64,000 nt of DNA from Paracyclopina nana (Eukaryota > Arthropoda > Copepoda > Cyclopoida > Cyclopettidae), in NCBI GenBank assembly GCA_019096065.1, contig JAGUCH010000002.1:10490501-10554500 (forward strand), given 5' to 3'. The position numbers and the translations under genes are program-made. The notes below the pieces were generated by a model, which made no database searches, was not told where the DNA came from, and saw only the letters and a list, made by a program, of their open reading frames with translations. Positions 44,419 to 57,100 of this stretch are shown here, piece after piece. Position 1 is the first letter of the stretch. Each line of letters opens with the position of its first letter.

Positions 44419-44643
44419 TTAAACGCTTTTAAACACTTTTATTGAGTGTCCACCGAATACAAGGGACTCTAAAGCGTCTTTAGTAAGCACATGAGAATTG
44501 TTTTCTTGTATGATTGATTCTCGTCTCTGTGCTGACGAATCGTACAAGCGCTGCCTTGAGTTGATGACGATAAGATTTTTGCCGTGCGTTCTGTTGATAG
44601 TTGCGAACAGTTGAAGGCAGAGTAAAACGACAAGAAGTTTCAT
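44419..44643 (-). CDS. Small secreted peptide, 74 aa, unrecognised
   Basis: Opens at ATG 44643 with a clear signal peptide (MKLLVVLLCLQLFATI, cleavage probably after THG near residue 21). The mature part is about 53 residues without cysteines. It contains basic sites (SRQR at about 30 and AQRR at about 40) that could be cut by prohormone convertases, which would fit a neuropeptide-like precursor, but no amidation signal (G followed by K/R) was seen. NRT and NNS are glycosylation sites. It is a single exon as read, convergent with CDC27 and 43 bp from its stop. An upstream exon is possible. Evidence is the signal peptide plus a nearby poly-A signal. Confidence 0.55.
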   Translation of the reverse strand: MKLLVVLLCLQLFATINRTHGKNLIVINSRQRLYDSSAQRRESIIQENNSHVLTKDALESLVFGGHSIKVFKSV

Positions 44644-44699
44644 TTTCAACGCACGTAATTCAGATTGGAAGCCAGCTATTGTATATCAAATGGTAAAAT

Positions 44700-45530
44700 C
44701 TTGTTCAACAAAAGCAGCTGGAGGCGGTTTGATGCTGTCTTGGCCAATGGCAACGCTCCTCTAGATTTCGCTAGCGCAACTGACCGTTCATTAGCAGTCG
44801 TGGAAGTATCCTAAAACATCTGGATTGGCTGACCGATTGTTCTTGTGAGACAAAAAAAATTCATCGTTTTCGACGTTTGTGCTCCGGTTTGCTAGAGGCC
44901 GGAGATTCGAAAGGCTGGAAAGCGTCATTCGTTATTGCTTAGGCTTGAAAATAAGTGCACATTTTTTCTTCTTTAACACGCTTGGCATACGTTTTTCGAA
45001 TAGTATAATTGACTCTGAGCAAATAGTTGAAAAAATGTTACTAACAAGATAACACACATCAAGTAGAATTATTTTCAGAGATAGGCCATGTCCATTTATA
45101 TCATATGAACGCTCGGAACTTTTTATGTATGTCGTTGTTTTAGTACCCAGCATTCTTTGATTCAGCACATTCAAACGTTAAACAAACAACTCAATATACA
45201 GATTATAAACATAAGTGATCAATAGTGACGTCACCGAAGCAAAAATATAATAAAAAATGAAATCTTTAATTTTTTTTTGGACAAAATTGCAATTAGTTTT
45301 TAAAATTTCCATCTGGCAAACTTAGAGAACGTGTGACTTCCTGAAATGTTCTACATATGCTAGCTGAGCACGTGGTGTCCAAATGTATCTCGAAAGCAAA
45401 ATCTATTTAAAGTGAATTAGCATAAGATGCAACAGTTGAATGGGAAAGCTCGGTACATGAAGAGAAAACTAACAAGGCAAAGATATCAAGTAAGTCCTAG
45501 TCGCGCGCCCATAAGCGAGCGCGTATGAGA
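44700..45530. other. Intergenic, AT-rich, no gene seen
   Basis: Upstream of the P450 gene. The open frame at 44932-45174 (-) lacks any recognisable feature. Base composition becomes clearly more AT-rich from here to the end of the window. Confidence 0.5.
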
Positions 45531-45536
45531 GCCCCC

Positions 45537-45544
45537 TATAAATA
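45537..45544 (+). promoter_or_regulatory. TATA box of the P450 gene
   Basis: ccc TATAAATA lies about 100 nt upstream of the first ATG, at a distance that would place transcription start near 45570. Confidence 0.55.
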
Positions 45545-45639
45545 TTGTTGCTCGTAACAAAATTCCTTGCAGTTGGCCTTTCTGCCGATTGCCGTTGCTT
45601 TGTAAAACTAACTTTAACATTGTCATTAGGTCGGCAGGG

Positions 45640-47677
45640 ATGCATTACCATCTAACTTATTTGCAAATGGAGACATTAGCCTCCACAGTCTTGACTACAG
45701 CCTCCATAGTGGTTTTCTATCTCCTTTTGCTTACTTGTCTCGTTTTATTATTGATTTTGGGGTTTCGCTCACTAAGATCTAATAAGAAACCAGGTGCACC
45801 TGGCCCAAAGCCATGGCCTTTGATTGGAAGCCTACACCTCATGGACGGATACAAAGTAAGAGACCTTAAGTTTTACATGTATATTGCATTCAACAGCCAA
45901 TTTTTATCTTCTGAAGATTCCTTTTGCGGCTTTTACGGAACTTAGCCAAAAGTACGGAAATATATTCTCGATAAAGCTGGGAAATTCATGGTGCGTCGTC
46001 GTCAACGATCCCAAAGATGTAAAAGAAGTACTCATCACCAAAGGAGCTCATTTTGATGGCAGACCAACTCTTAGACGTTTTGATGTGCTTTTTGGCGGTG
46101 ATAAAGAAAATTGTAAGTATATTTATTATGATTTTTTTTAACATTTTTTCTATTTAAGACAACAAGAAATTGTAAAGTTGAAAGTTTTTTGTACTCTTTT
46201 CTTGTTTTTTAATGTCGGATATTAGGATATTTTTTTCACCTTACGCAAAGCTGATAAAATAGATTTTTATCTACTTTTGCATTAAAACCACGCTTCCGAT
46301 TATGAGTTTGATAAAATTTTGGCCACGTAATTTGCTATCTTTGTTTCATCAACACATTTACTTGTAGTAAACTTGCTAGAATTTGAGTTGTATTTTTCTT
46401 ATTATTATTTTAGCTCTTGCGTTTTGTAACAACTCTATGGCTCAAAAAAAAAGGAGACAAATACTTCAAAAATTCACTTTTCCTCATTTGAATTCCGATC
46501 TGGGCATTACTCTAGACCGTCTATGTCAAGAAGAATGCAATCAACTCATTGCCATTATTCAAGAAAAAGCATCATTTTGCGAGACAATAGACTTGAAACC
46601 CCTTATTATCAAAGGATGCGCCAATATTTTTAGCCAATATTTCTGTTCAACAGAAAGATTTGATTATGAAAATTACAATTTTGCACAGTATTGCAATAGT
46701 TTTGATGAAATTTTTTGGGAAGTTAATAATGGAAGAGCAGTTGACTTTTTGCCTTGGCTAATGCCATTTTACGAGAATTCAACTGCCTGTTTTGCAATGA
46801 AGAAAGCAACTTGCGTTGTAAGAAGCTTTGTGAAGGAGTTTATAATCAACGCTAAAAGATTGAGCCAAGGACCTCATGCAAACAGCTCGACACCAAAGGA
46901 CTTCCTTGACACGATCATGGTTTATTTGAATGACGAAAAATCTTTGAAGCAAGAGGCAATTTTGACTAGCCAGACGGCTTTATTTGCCCTTGAAGATATT
47001 CTGGGAGGACATTCAGCTGTGGCGAATATCATACTTAGAATTTTGTATGACATTTCTCTTCAAAAAGAATATGCTGCTAAAATCACAGGACAAATAGAAA
47101 TTGTCCAGAGTGATAAAATTGGCTTGATTTCCCTCGAAGAAAAGCATCGGTTGCCTGTAATCGTTGCAGCAATGCATGAAACTATTAGACTAACTTGCTC
47201 ACCTATTGTTCCCCATCAAGCAACTCAAGACTCTTCAATTGGAGGTAAAAAAATGAAAATATGATCTACTAACGTTTAGCACATTTCTTTTTAGGTCATT
47301 TGGTACCTAAAGATACAGTGATTTTTGTCAATAATCATGCTCTTAACATGTCGGACAAATTTTGGAACAGCCCTTCAAAATACGATCCAATAAGATTTAT
47401 AGACACTTCAACAGGTGATTTCGTAAAGCCATCCCATTTTCAGCCATTTTCTATGGGCAAAAGGTCATGCATGGGATACAAAATGGTCCACAACATAGCT
47501 TTTTCTTTAGTAGCTAACATTTTGCTACATTTTGACTTGGAATCACCATCGAACTCAGAAAAAAGTATCCCTCTTGGGATGTTGGCTCTACCATCAAAAC
47601 CGTTTGAATTTACAATTCGACCTAAACAAAAGAAGAAACTGTCTCGCAACAATTTTCAGAGAAGAAATTTTGCATAG
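45640..47677 (+). CDS. CYP307: Cytochrome P450, CYP307 (spook)-like, 541 aa
   Basis: CYP307 enzymes act in the 'black box' step of ecdysteroid synthesis in the endoplasmic reticulum. Exons: 45640-45855, 45917-46112, 46414-47244, 47295-47677, in frame. An ATG at 45667 would shorten the protein by 9 residues. There is an N-terminal membrane anchor (about 20-42), then PGPKPWPLIGSLHLMDG. The ETIR motif (ExxR) is at 393-396 and the heme loop FSMGKRSCMG has Cys473. The I-helix reads EDILGGHSAVAN (about 331-342): the usual acid-Thr pair is absent, as is characteristic of CYP307. The segments CSPIVPHQAT and VFVNNHALNMSDKFW-like also match my memory of that family. The sequence around 139-330 is quite diverged. 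Transcription converges on the laminin gene. Confidence 0.88.
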
Positions 47678-47712
47678 TGTTTTACCCAGTGTTTTTGTAC
47701 TGCTAATTTGAA

Positions 47713-47718
47713 AATAAA
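47713..47718 (+). terminator. Polyadenylation signal of the P450 gene
   Basis: AATAAA, 36 nt after the stop codon. Confidence 0.6.
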
Positions 47719-47745
47719 TTTGGATTAAAATTTGCTTTAAAGTTT

Positions 47746-47880
47746 ATGTGTTGTGGAAAAACTACAGTTCACCTCAAGTGTCTCAAAAAGGCGAACTAAA
47801 GCAGACGTTTCAGGTAGTTTTTTCCACAACAGCTGTGTGTTGTGGAAATAACCACAACAGCTGTGAATTGACCATAAAAG
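47746..47880. repeat. Short foldback in the P450/laminin gap
   Basis: tgtgttgtggaaaaactac pairs with gtagttttttccacaaca, followed by ttgtggaaataaccacaa. Possibly a very small MITE. It sits between convergent gene ends. Confidence 0.65.
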
Positions 47881-48128
47881 TAAAAAAAACAAATTAATTG
47901 TTAGAAATTTAAAAAATACAAAAATTGAAAAATTGACATTTTAACGATTAAATATAAATTTTCTACAATGAAATAAAAAATATTTCAGAAAATGTATCTA
48001 AATTATTATTATTGAGCAGAATATAAGTCACATTCTATTAAGAATCTTTGAATGGATGTATATTGTAACATAAGAGTGAAAAATAGCATTGATCCCTTTT
48101 TTAGTCTTTAGTAAAAAATGGAAACTTT

Positions 48129-51100
48129 TTATTTTTCATCAAAAAAGTAGAGATCACGTCCTATGAACACATTTTGCATAGATGTGTGCTTTTTCATGTC
48201 TATAATTTGGGCATCATTTTCATTGATGTAAACAACGTCCCTTATTGTTCCTACAAAATTGCTCTGAAGAAAAGGAACAATTTTTCTCTTGATATCCACA
48301 GGTGCACCGCCTAAATACATTTTGGGTTTTTTTCCAGCATCTAATAGTTCATATGCTCTCATTTTTGAAATTAATTCACCGTCTATGTACATTAGAAACC
48401 TAAAAAGGATTTAAATCTTGAGTTGCTAAGATATAAATATTTTCATTACAGTTTTTTACCTGTTTTGTTGCTGCACAATTGAAAAACAATGCTGTAATCC
48501 ATCATTCGGTAAATTGTTTGATGTGAAATTCAATTTTTTGCTTCCTTCTTGAGACATCTCTATGTGAAAATTTTCTTGAACTATTGAAAAAGAAATGAAG
48601 TTGCCCGTTTTATTCTCGTTGGATAGTATCAATGCTAAAAGGCAATCTTTTGCCTGTGTTTGAAAGCAAAAGCCAAAGAAATCTTGTAAGCCTTGTAATT
48701 CAATTTCCAAAAAACCGTTGCCAGAAAAACTCGAAACGCTTGCAATTGGGTTTTGACAGCTTGCTACAACGCCAAAATTATAATTTTTTTTAAATCTTTC
48801 AGTATATAAAGGATTCATGATGGTATTTGATCCAGGGTTTGAAATAGTAATTGCTTTCATTTGTCCGAGAAAACTGTCAAATTTTCGAAGTTTGAAAAAT
48901 TCCATATCTTCTGGTGATGACGTGAAAGGCATTCCTCCAACAAAAATAAGACAACGAGTCATATCTAGAAATTCTCGTTTGTTTAAAGTAATTGTATCAA
49001 TCAAATCTTCATTAATGTCATCTTGAACCACTCTTAAAACGCCTGTTTCAACATTATTCCTGTAAGCACGGGCAGATTCCAGAAGAACCCACTTTCCAGA
49101 ATTAAATCTTTTTTTTGTCAAAAAAGACATTCTCTTCTCGGCTCCGTACTTTACTTCCATAAATAATCGACCTTCTCTAAGCTCCAATAATAAGTGTTGC
49201 TTCTAAAATAAACACATATAGCATGAGTTAAATGGTCTTTTAAAACTTTTAACCACTTTTATAAATAAAAAAAACATTTTGAACCAAAAACTAACCTCAA
49301 TCTACTACAGCATTAGTATCTTTTTAAATAAGACCATTACCTTGATTTTGTTGACTGCGTAGAAAAGTAGTGAACTTTGATCGAAAGATCGAAATTCTAA
49401 ACTGATCGAAAGGTATCGAAAGTCATAGTTTCTTAAATTTTCTTGCATTGCATATCCCTCTCCATTAAAAGTAAAGCAAGAATGCTCAGCAAATAGATTT
49501 TCGTGCGATAAAATTGGATAAGATTCAATGCAACCATCATTTTCAGCATAATTCCACAATCCGATGTTCTTCTCATTAATTTTTATTGAGTATAATGTAC
49601 CAGAAAATCCTTCTGTATATAATTGAGCATAACTTTTTCCAAACGTAGTCAGATCGTTTTTTTGTAAATTTAGCGCAAATGCTGACTTTAATATTGAAGA
49701 CTTGTTAACTCGCCATTGATTGAAATCAGATTCAGTGAAACTATCCTCTAGTTTACGTACATTTAGTCTTCCAAGAAAACCAATTCTTTCGGCAGTGATT
49801 TCATACAAAAAACCATCTTTTCCCTGAGATTTTTTAGCTTCAATAGTTTTTTCGTGCATAATTGACATTGTAATATTTTGAATACTCCAGGAAAAACGTA
49901 TTTTTTGTTGAACGAGCTCCAATGATAAAAAATTCTGATTCTTTTGCTCTGCTGATCCATATATGTGTATCAATAATGCATTTTTGGGGTCACTTTCAAA
50001 CGCAGCATAAACTATTTGAATTTTGTTGTAATTACTAGATGGAAGTTTTACGCGGAAGCTTCTTGAGCATTTTTCTAGCGTAGATTTTGATGTCACAGGT
50101 AGTTTAACTCCATCGGCAATCTGTCTTGCATAAATTGCCCTTTTTTTAAAATTTTCAATCTGTTTTTGTACTTGTCTGACGTATTCTTCCACGTTTGTTT
50201 TTCTGCGGGTGAGATAAATTGCTTGTTTCTCTACTTTCTGCATATTTTTGTTTGCTTCATTCACTAGAAGAGATTTAAAAAAATTACGTTTTCTCTTTAC
50301 TTTAACATCTAAAATGGTAGCATAAATTTCGTCTTTAAAAAAAGGATTCTTACCTTTATTCGCAACATTGCTTAACTTTTCTGCCGAGAAACATAACATT
50401 TCTTCTATTTTTGGACGAATATCATGATGTTTCTGCTTGAGCTGTTGTGATATTTTTTCATTAGTTCTTTGGGATTCTTTTAGGGCAACAGTAGATTGTC
50501 TTACTGCTTCTTCAGCAAGAATGCTTACAATTTGTAAGCTTCCTAAATTTCTTTTGTAAAGTATTAGGTCATCAAATTTTTTTCTCACCGTCAAAAAGTA
50601 TGTTTTAGATCTTAAAATTAGTTCGTCTATTTGTATTTGCATATCATTAGCATTTTGTCGAAGTCCGTCTGCTTCTTGTCTCAAATCGTGAGAAAAAACT
50701 CTTCGAATGTCAGCTTTGGCATAGAGGTCCAATTCATTGAGATTTTTTTGCTTGGCAGACAAATTAGCTTCCAGTCCAATTTTTTGAGCATTCATAGAAT
50801 TTTCAGAAGCCTTGTGGATTGAACTTAAAATTTTGTGATAAACATTTGCTGCAACCAGCGTCTCTTCAGATCCTTTCTTGAACCGAGATCCGAAAAGAGA
50901 TGAATATTCATTCGCTTTTGCAGAGATGAATTTCGAATGTATGTTGCATTCAGTGACTTTTTCTGTCGGTTCTATTTCTCTATTGTAAATATAATGAACT
51001 TCACTGATTTTTTTCATCATTTCATTATTAAAATACAAAATATCATTCTGTCGTAACGTTTTTAAATTTATATTTGCTGCTTGCAAATATCCATTCCCTT

Positions 51101-54100
51101 TTGTCAGTGATATGATGCTACTTTTCTTCTTTTCTTGAGTAATTTTACAATTTTTTTCAACATTATTTAGCTTTTGTTGATGAATTTGGTTAATTTTCAT
51201 CGCCTCTCTTGTATCTGTCATTAATTTATTAATAAAATTAAGAATATCATTGACCTTGGTCTCTATACTGAACAATTTCTTTTGTAAATTATTAGCAATT
51301 GATTGATCATATAACAAATTTTTCAATGAAAACATAGTTTGACGGGCGTGACTTAATTCTGTTCTTGTCTTGATGTCCACTTCAGCATAGTTTTGCTGCT
51401 TTATGAATGCTAGACTATTACGAGCTTCTTCAAGAGCTCTTTTTATTGTAATCTGCGAATCTCCTGATTCCAAATAACCCTTAATAAGGACTAATCGCTC
51501 CTCAACGGATTCAAGCAAGTGTGTTGATGATTTGAATATTTCACTTGACTCATTTAAAAAGGAATCAACTTTCAATGCTTCAACAAATGCTTTTTTTGCC
51601 ATTGATTTTACTTCCAAAGATGATAGGTCTGTTATTGGCTGTAATAAAGATATGTTAATTTGAGCCTCAGCCATCCATCTCTGAATGTCTTCATTAACAG
51701 AGATTTCAGACTCAAAAATTGATATTTTATGACCTAAGGTTTCTATTCTATTGGATGGCTTCGCTAAGTCAAGTTCAGAAAAAGTTGACTTAGAAAGATT
51801 TTTTTGCAGTGAATTAAGACTTTCCAGTAATGATGAAGTGCATAAATTTTTGCAGTTCTTGCATTTTCCCTCCTTGGTCAAAACATGATTTTCATTACAT
51901 TGAGAGCAGTTTCTTCCTTTAACACCTTCAATGCAGTTACATTGGCCCGAATCGGGATCACAATCAATGCTCTTACTACCTAGAGAATTGCAGGCACAAG
52001 GAATACACCCATCCTCAGAATTACCAAAAAAGCCATAATCACACCTCTCGCACGTAGGACCAAAGTATCCGACTTTGCATTGGCATCTAAATGTTTTAGT
52101 CGCAGCGTCCAAAGAGCACGTAGAAGCGCGATTTTTTCTTTCATTGGGACATTGACATGGGAGACATTTTTCCGAGGGATCCCCATAAAATCCAGGAGCA
52201 CATTTGTCGCAAAAAGCTCCAGAGGTGTTGTTGCTACATTCTGTACAATATCCGGTATTTGGGTTGCATTTGTTTGTTAACCCATTACATTCGCAGTTTC
52301 GGACATCTAAGGTTTTGTTTAACCGGAAATAACCATTGCCAGGATTTTGACAAGAATGAGAAGAATAGGCAGTTGGACAATCACAAGTCTCTACTCCCAA
52401 GGCAATATTTCGTCGATCTTTTGGGCCTTTTTTGGCTATGCCAACATCAAGACTTACACTTTCTAATGTAGCATTGCTTGAATGGCTCAAATCGGTTGCA
52501 CGAACTAGAATTCTTTTAATGTCAAATAGACATTCCATCAATTCTGGTCTTTTTATAATGGAATCATCATCTCTTTTTTTCCAAAGGCTAGGAATAAGTC
52601 TTATTTCGTATCTACCGCTGTTGCTTAAAGTATTAGAATAGTGCTCCAGCACTAAATTTTCAGACTGAATTTGGACTAATGGGCTATTGGAAAAAGTACT
52701 TTGGTTGCCAATTCCAACATTTCGAGTAGTAAATCGTATGAATCCATTGTAAGAAGTTGTTTTGTCCCCAAGAAACTCTTCAGAGAGGTCCCAGTAAAGT
52801 GGTTGCCTAAAATCTCTTGGTATACCAGCCAAAATTGATCTTGATTCATTTTGAGGAATAACAAGAAGCCCGTTAGTGCGCTCTAATGCTGTATTTCCTC
52901 TAATAAGGTGAACTGTCCTGGCTGCAGAATTAACAGTACCCCAATAGAGATTTGCTTGCCAACAGCTGTCGCTTTTGCCAAAGCAAAAGCATTTTGTGCA
53001 TCCATTTTGAATATCGGATGACAATCCAAATGTTCCGGGAATACACGATGCGCATTTTTTACCCTCCACATACCTCTTACATTTGCAAGTTCCTTCTCCA
53101 TCGCAAGAACACAGCTTTCCTTTGCATTCACTCATGTTGGTACCATTTGGATCACAGTTGCAGGGCCAGCAGTTTGGAAAATTATAATGGCCGAATTTGC
53201 ATCGGTTACACTTTTCTCCTTCAAAACCCTCAAGACATTTGCAAATTCCTGTGTTAAAATCACATTGTTTGGTTGCAGATCCTTTTTCGTGGCAATTACA
53301 GGCCTGAAATTTATTATATAAGATAGTTTTTCATCGAAAAAATATATAATGCTTGAAATTCTATCTCGATTATTTGGCTTATACAGTCTGTCACGTAGAT
53401 TTCTGTACACTTTGAAATCAAAAGTTTGTGTTAAAACTTCTGGAAATACTAGACACAATGGATACCGTTGGAAAGCTTGAAACTTAAGCCATCTTTTTTA
53501 GTTTTGAGATTTTTTAAAAGTGTTAATTCAAATTTTGATTTAGACCACAAAATTGATAGTTACTCTAAATTCATGCCCATTTTCACTGATTTTTTGATAA
53601 ATAGTCACTTTCACAAAAAATTATTTATTCAATAACACATAAAATTGGTTAAACATTTGATCTTCATAAACAAAAAATCCCAAAGATGTGATGTTTAAAA
53701 CACTAGTATTGAAACTTTATTTGTAGGCAGTGGCCTTATTGTCTTTTTTCTATTTAATGAAAAATTTCCTTTCAAATCATCCACCTTTCTGATGAGCCAG
53801 CACAGTGCTGCAAGATTTTTTTTCATGAAAAATGTCAGAAAATAGCCAGGATTAGCTTAACTGAAAATTTGGTCAATAGTAGCCAGTTTTGGCAAATTTG
53901 CTTTTTTGGCAGAAAAATTAAGGGTACCTCAGGAAAATTAAGTTTTCTCATTTTTTTACTTTTAATTTCCTTTATCCATTGAAGCAACAAAAGATGGCCA
54001 AAAAATATTTCCCGAATTTGTAACACAAACTTTTGATTTCTAAGTGTACAGAAATCTACGGGACAGTCTGTATATGAAAATATGAAAGAGGTTAAAAAAA

Positions 54101-57100
54101 GAGAATTAAAAACTGTCTTCGTTATCCAATTTGGAAAAACTTGTTTTTATTTACTTTGTTGTGTGTACGCAGAAAATTCTTTCTCCGATACGGGAAGCCG
54201 GAATAGGATCTACCAGGACATACTGTACTAGAAACTACTGTGACGGCACCGGAATAGAATCTACTTCATGACGGAGCCGGAATAGGAACTACTGTGACAG
54301 TACCGGAATATAATCTACTACATGACGGAGCCGGAATAGGATCTACAGTGACAGTACAGGCATAGAAACTACTGTGACGTACTAGAAACATAATCTACAC
54401 CTGACCAGGAATAGAATCTTTTGTTAAACATACCAGAATACAATGTAGGCTGACCTACTTGAATTAGTTAAGACTGATAAAGCTAAGATGGATATACTTC
54501 AGGACCTGTATGTCATGGCAGTAGATTCTATTCCGGGTCCGGCGTAGATGCTAGTCCGGGTCCGTCATAGTAGTTTCTATTCCGGGTCCGGCGTAGATCC
54601 TAAGGTAGGAGCCCAAGTTGATGTTTTGAAAAAATTGGTACTAGATGCAAAAATTAAGTTTGTATGGTACATAATTCATTTTTCCCCTATGAGAATGAAA
54701 TTGTATTATAATTATTGGCTGAGGTCAGCAACTTTAATTTTTACTTAAATGCGGTTTGATTGTTTTCCAAGATATTTTTGCAAAAAAATACATTATTGCT
54801 AGATGAACTTTTGATACTGGGCTTTATATACAAATTTTACCATCGTTACGTGGTAAATTAAAAAAAAATTTCATTTTTGCGGGTAAGTTTGAAGTAAGTG
54901 TAATAATTTTTGTCTAATACCTGTCCACTAAAATTGATATCACCTTAGCATGAAAATAAGAAAAGTTTTTCCTGATAAAAAACAAGTTTACCTGAAACGG
55001 TGAAACGCTGAAAAGGTGATATACAAGTCCACCTAAAAATCCCATAATATGCGAGCTGCAAGTTGTAGCTGGAGTTCGTATATTTTGAGTGATTATTGTA
55101 TACAGTCTGTCCCGTAGATTTCTGTACACTTTGAAATCAAAAGTTTGTGTTAAAACTGGAAATACTTGACACAATAAATACCGTTTGAAAGCTTGAAACT
55201 TAAGCAATCTTTTTTAGTTTGACATTTTTTAAAAGTATTAATTCAAATTTTGATTTAGACCACAAAATTGATAGTTACTCCAAATTCACGCCCATTTTTG
55301 CTTATTTTTTTGATAAATAGTCACTTTCACAAAAAATTATTAATTCAATATCACATAAAATTGGTTAAACATTTGATCTTGATAAACAAAAAAATCCCAA
55401 AGATATGTTGTTTAAAACACTAATCATGAAACTTTTTTAGTAGGCAGTGGCCTTATTGCCTTTTTTCTTTTTACTGAAAAATATCCTTTCCAATCATCAG
55501 CATTTCTGATGAGCCAGTACAGTGCTGCAAGATTTTTTTCATGAAAAAATGTCCAAAAATAGCCAGGATTAGCTTAGCTGAAAATGTGGCCAATAAAAAC
55601 CAGTTTTAGCAAATTTGCTTTTTTGGGAGAAAAGTTTTACTACATATGAATGTCTCCAAACTTTGGGGGCGTATATCTCCCCTCCCAGGGGTCTGAGGGC
55701 AAAACCCTTTGGTACAGTGAGTATCTAGAGGTAGCCCCTCAAGATGGTCTATAAGATTTTTGAAAAGCTGTCGGAGCCACTAGACTCATTCTGCAATGCT
55801 ATGGGATTCTCACTCTTAAAAGCTTTCCAATGATATCCATTGTGTCTAATATTTACCGAATTTGTTACAAAAACTAGTGATTTCTAAGTGTACAGAATAT
55901 CCGGGACAGTTTGTATACTGCCCAGGCTTCCCGTAAGTTTTTTCTCTTTTAGCTGACTGATCAATAAGCGTAATAAAAATAATTTGCAATTGTCTCCTGA
56001 TAAATTTAATTGATCATTTTTGTCTAGCTGAAGAACAACTTTTTTATTCTTTCTAAAAGGATCCAAAATATTACTATTATTCCACAAAGGTCAAAAACGC
56101 AGTGTGGGCTTTTTGATTTGCTTAGGAGCAATTTTAAGTCTTTCTTGCATTATAATTTTATCATAATGGTAGGTTTTTTGGGGATACTAGTCATTTCATT
56201 CTACAATGTTTTCTTACTAAAATCTTACAAGGTTAAATAAACAAACTACAAGTTCACTTAACAAGCTTCTGCTTTTGCATCCCTTCTTACCTCATATACT
56301 TTGCGGAGAAATCTTCCAAACCAAATGAGACATCTTTTTAAAATAAAATTGAGGTCGCTTAATTGCAATTTAAATATTTTAATTTTACATTTTACGCCAG
56401 TTTTAGAACAACTTGTCCTTTTTTGTATCATAATATACATACTAAAGCTATATAGTGTGCTAGATTGAGTTGAAATTTTTACCTGACACCCGTTATATGG
56501 ATGATATAACCAAGCATTTTTTTGGCATTGCTCACAATGAAAGCCTTCGGTCAATTCTGGGCAACCACACGTTCCATTTTTAGGGTTACAAACATGTCCA
56601 GGTTGTTCACATTTCTTGCATTCTAATAGATTAGTAAAAGATTGAAGGCAAAAAAAGTTAAAAAAAAATTATACTTTTGCATCCATAGCTTGAAAATCCC
56701 CAAAATCCAGGCTTACAGCGGTCGCACTTATCACCTCCTATGCCAAATTTACAATTACATTGACCGGAACTTTGATTACAATTTTGGTCTTCTGATCCAA
56801 TTTGACTACAATTACAAGGTTCACACCCAATATTCTTCTTCATATTCCAAAAGCCATCAATGCATCGTTCACACTTTTCTCCAGCTACGTAATTTGCACA
56901 TTTGCAGTATCCCAATATTTCATCACACTGGGAGTCTAAAGCTCCTATTTCGTGACAATGGCAGGCTTGAAAATATATCAACATTGAAAAGAATTTCCAA
57001 GACCAAATAACTTATACTTCCTGTTACCTTGACATCCTGAAAAACTTGAGTTGAATCCAAAAAAATCTTTTTGGCAAATATCACATCTCTCTCCTGAAAC

